This document shows, one piece after another, positions 61,939 through 64,000 of a stretch of DNA of 64,000 bases; position 1 is the first letter of the stretch, and every line of letters begins with the position of its first letter. The stretch spans positions 105,017 through 169,016 of the forward strand of contig NZ_PBSH01000030.1 of the NCBI RefSeq assembly GCF_002726155.1, read 5' to 3'. Origin of the DNA: Alcanivorax sp. (GTDB lineage: Bacteria; Pseudomonadota; Gammaproteobacteria; Pseudomonadales; Alcanivoracaceae). The notes below the pieces were generated by a model. That model searched no databases, was not told the DNA's origin, and saw only the letters and a program-made list of their open reading frames with translations. The translations under genes were made by a program, and so were the position numbers.

Positions 61939-62589
61939 TCAGGAGTGACTCTTGTCCGAGCGCCACATGCCTACGCCGAAGTAAATCAGGCGCAGTTGTT
62001 TCTCCGCGGTGATCAGTACTTCTTGCTGGCCGGTCTCATCAATTTCTTCCAGTTCCAGCATTTCCTGTGTCAGCGCGGTGACGTTGTTGACAACCAGCCC
62101 GGCCATCATTTGCAGGTCTTCAGCATTAATGTGATTGAGGAAGGGGAAGCGCGCCATGTCCATGGCCAGCTCGTTGGTGAACATGCGGATTTCGCGGCGG
62201 ATGGCATTGCGCATGGTGGGCGTGCCGCTGGCCAGCTCTTTGGAGACGAACAGAAAATGCGCCCGGTTGTTGCGCACATAGGTGAAGTAGGTCTCCACGG
62301 AGCCACGCAACATGCGCTCGTTGGGCAGTTCCTGCTGACGCACCTGGCGCATCATTTGACGCAGGGTACGGAACGATTCGTCCAGCAGCGTGAGGCCCAG
62401 GGCGCTCATGTCCGGGAAATGACGATAGAAGGCAGTAGGCACCACGCCCGCTTTCTTGGTGACTTCCCGCAGACTAAGGGCGGAAAAGGGCGCCTTTTTA
62501 ACCACCAGCTCCAGCGCAGCCGACATCAGGGCTTCCCGGGTTTGGCCCCGTTTGGGCTTGCGAGTTCTGCTGGTGCTTTCCTTGGTCAT
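61939..62589 (-). CDS. desT: TetR-family regulator of unsaturated fatty-acid genes (DesT-like)
   Basis: This 216-residue regulator has an N-terminal TetR DNA-binding domain (TREALMSAALELVVKKAPFSALSLREVTKKAGVVPTAFYRHFPD). In Pseudomonas DesT senses saturated and unsaturated acyl-CoA and represses desCB. The layout here, divergent from a ferredoxin-reductase gene that is followed by a desaturase gene, is the same. The operator-like palindrome at 62701 supports it. Confidence 0.85.
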   Translation of the reverse strand: MTKESTSRTRKPKRGQTREALMSAALELVVKKAPFSALSLREVTKKAGVVPTAFYRHFPDMSALGLTLLDESFRTLRQMMRQVRQQELPNERMLRGSVETYFTYVRNNRAHFLFVSKELASGTPTMRNAIRREIRMFTNELAMDMARFPFLNHINAEDLQMMAGLVVNNVTALTQEMLELEEIDETGQQEVLITAEKQLRLIYFGVGMWRSDKSHS

Positions 62590-62700
62590 CGGTTTTTGCC
62601 TCCAAAATCAGCTGCTTATTCTCTTCTGTGCGAGCTGGTGATGCAACCAATTCCCCCTGAGCCTTTGTAACACCATGATAAGAAAAGCCTTTATTTTTTT

Positions 62701-62741
62701 AGTGAACATGTGTTGACGTTAAGCGGCGTGTTGTGAATAAT
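62701..62741 (+). promoter_or_regulatory. desC-like promoter with DesT-type operator
   Basis: AGTGAACATGTGTTGACG (62701-62718) is an imperfect palindrome close to the DesT operator known from Pseudomonas. It overlaps a promoter TTGACG (62713-62718)-N17-AATAAT (62736-62741). A further TGTTCAC half-site lies at about 62751-62757. Repressor binding would block the -35. The expected transcript starts near 62748, so the translation start must lie downstream. Confidence 0.7.
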
Positions 62742-62774
62742 GCGTACAACTGTTCACTTATAGGGCCTGACCCC

Positions 62775-63893
62775 ATGAACTCGATGACACTGACATCCAA
62801 CCGTTTTCAGCAAGGCGTTAACCGTTTGCTGCAATCCCGTGTGGCGGAAATTCTGTCTTATCCCCACGGCGTTGACCGTTATCTGGAAGTGTTCAATCCG
62901 CTGTGGTCCGTTAACGAGGTACGCGCCAGGGTAGAAGCCGTACGTTACCTGACCAATGACAGCGTGACCCTGACCCTGCGTCCCAACCACAACTGGGAAG
63001 GCTTTATTCCGGGTCAGTTTGTCCAACTTTCCGTGACCATTGATGGCAAGCGTCAGACGCGCTGCTATTCCCCGGCCAATTCCCTGCACCGTACCGATGG
63101 CTGCATCGAATTGACCGCCAAAGTGCACGCCAACGGCTTTGTTTCCCGTCATTTGCGTGAACAGCTGAGTGTTGGCGACGTGGTGCTGTTGTCCCAGGCG
63201 GATGGCGAGTTCGCTCTGCCGGCACAGCGTCCGGAGCAGGTGCTGCTGATCAGTGGTGGTAGTGGCATCACCCCGGTGATGTCCATGCTGCGCACCCTGT
63301 GTGATGAGGGCTTTGCTGGCCCGATTACCTTTCTGCATTACGCCAACAGCGCCGCCGACATGATCTACGCCAGCGAGCTGGACGAGATCGCGCGGACCCA
63401 CGACAACGTGACCCTGGTGCGCTGCTTCAACAATGACGGTGAACAGGGCGAGCTGTCTGGCCTGTTTTCCCGTGAACATCTGTATACCGCTGCGCCAGAA
63501 TTTGCACAGGCAACCACTTTTCTGTGTGGCCCGCCGCCGATGATGGCTGCGGTGGAGAAAGTCTGGGAAGCAGACGGCTTGGCAGAACGGTTGCACAAGG
63601 AGCAGTTCACCCTGGCGGCACCGCAGATCGAAAGCGATAGCGCTGAAGGCGAAGTGCGCTTCGTAAAGAGCGAGAAAATGGCCATCAATAATGGCGCCAC
63701 CCTGCTGGAGCAGGCCGAGTCCGCCGGGCTGACCCCGGAATCCGGTTGCCGCATGGGTATCTGCCACGCCTGTACCTGCCGCAAGACGGCTGGTGAAGTG
63801 CGCGATATCCGCACCGGTGAGATCACCAGTGGTGAAGAAGACATTCAAATTTGCATCAGCGTGCCAGTGGGCACGGTGACGCTGGACATCTAA
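62775..63893 (+). CDS. desC: ferredoxin reductase-type electron transfer protein for a desaturase (DesC-like)
   Basis: This 372-residue protein has a FAD-binding domain (RCYSPANSL), a NAD-binding domain (LLISGGSGITPVMSML, FLCGPPPMM) and a C-terminal 2Fe-2S ferredoxin domain (CRMGICHACTC, then CIS). It passes electrons from NADH to the desaturase. The ATG at 62775 is chosen because the earlier in-frame start at 62733 lies inside the promoter. The desaturase gene starts 64 bases downstream. Confidence 0.85.
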   Translation: MNSMTLTSNRFQQGVNRLLQSRVAEILSYPHGVDRYLEVFNPLWSVNEVRARVEAVRYLTNDSVTLTLRPNHNWEGFIPGQFVQLSVTIDGKRQTRCYSPANSLHRTDGCIELTAKVHANGFVSRHLREQLSVGDVVLLSQADGEFALPAQRPEQVLLISGGSGITPVMSMLRTLCDEGFAGPITFLHYANSAADMIYASELDEIARTHDNVTLVRCFNNDGEQGELSGLFSREHLYTAAPEFAQATTFLCGPPPMMAAVEKVWEADGLAERLHKEQFTLAAPQIESDSAEGEVRFVKSEKMAINNGATLLEQAESAGLTPESGCRMGICHACTCRKTAGEVRDIRTGEITSGEEDIQICISVPVGTVTLDI

Positions 63894-63957
63894 ACGGAAT
63901 TACCCAAACCGAAGCGTCCCGAGACGAATCTTCAAACCGGGTTTAAGGAGAAAGCAC

Positions 63958-64000
63958 ATGAGTATTTTCAGCAACTTGACCGCCGAACAATTCGAGACCA
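63958..64000 (+). CDS. start of a fatty-acid desaturase-type gene (runs off the window)
   Basis: Only MSIFSNLTAEQFET is seen, preceded by a strong AAGGAG. The desaturase (DesB-like) identity comes solely from the desT-desC order and is inference. Confidence 0.5.
   Translation, partial: MSIFSNLTAEQFET

Overview
The window looks like a chromosomal segment of a marine, Alcanivorax-like gammaproteobacterium. This is inferred from gene content and order, not from a marker search. The central run mupP-ubiG-mtaD-gyrA-serC-pheA-hisC-tyrA/aroA-cmk-rpsA-ihfB-lapA-lapB-pyrF follows the order I know from Pseudomonas. A desT/desC/desB-type unsaturated-lipid locus and a sterol-desaturase-family protein fit a lipid-specialised bacterium. 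No rRNA, tRNA, phage, complete insertion sequence or CRISPR array was seen.

Region 1 (1-13.1 kb, almost all on the minus strand): the 5' end of a PilZ gene and a 50-residue membrane protein, then a large TRAP-type transport locus. It has two tandem fused (small plus large subunit) TRAP permeases, a TatT-like outer-membrane lipoprotein and four paralogous AdeT-like solute-binding proteins, with a UbiB/ABC1-family kinase between them. Strong hairpins separate most of these genes. The ligand is unknown.

Region 2 (13.3-17.1 kb, minus): SDR oxidoreductase, MupP (peptidoglycan recycling), UbiG (ubiquinone), MtaD (methylthioadenosine deamination). Region 3 (17.4-32.2 kb, plus): gyrA; serine, phenylalanine, histidine, tyrosine and chorismate-pathway genes; cmk; rpsA, which carries an apparent one-base deletion; ihfB; lapAB; pyrF; and a ComEA-like protein. 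Region 4 (32.3-38.2 kb): a secreted AstE/AspA-type metallohydrolase, Uup, a fatty-acid-hydroxylase-family membrane protein, a SUKH protein and a TrmY-like methyltransferase.

Region 5 (38.5-42.5 kb, plus) is a mobile integron cassette array of seven AT-richer cassettes and six complete attC sites. For cassettes 1 to 6 the seven-base core at the start is the exact complement of the core at the end, which proves the cassette boundaries. No integrase gene lies in the window, although an attI-like site precedes cassette 1. One cassette encodes a HEPN-type protein (RNxxxH).

Region 6 (42.7-51.5 kb): a secreted alpha/beta hydrolase, a giant MscK/MscM-type channel, a YjtD-like RNA methyltransferase, and a cluster of secreted phospholipase-like enzyme, parvulin foldase and membrane-anchored protein. 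Region 7 (51.5-60.7 kb, minus): a PA2778/PA2779-type pair preceded by a selenium-use cluster (mnmH, a putative selenate-type ABC transporter, phzF-like, NDH-selD fusion). No selA or selB is present, so the selenium is probably used for tRNA 2-selenouridine. Region 8 (60.9-64 kb): a MaoC-like hydratase, then desT divergent from a desC-like reductase and the start of a desaturase gene, with an operator-like palindrome over the promoter.

Two families of intergenic repeats run through the window: four REPIN-like elements (GTAGGAG...CTCCTAC) and at least eight long imperfect hairpins built from seven-base repeats.
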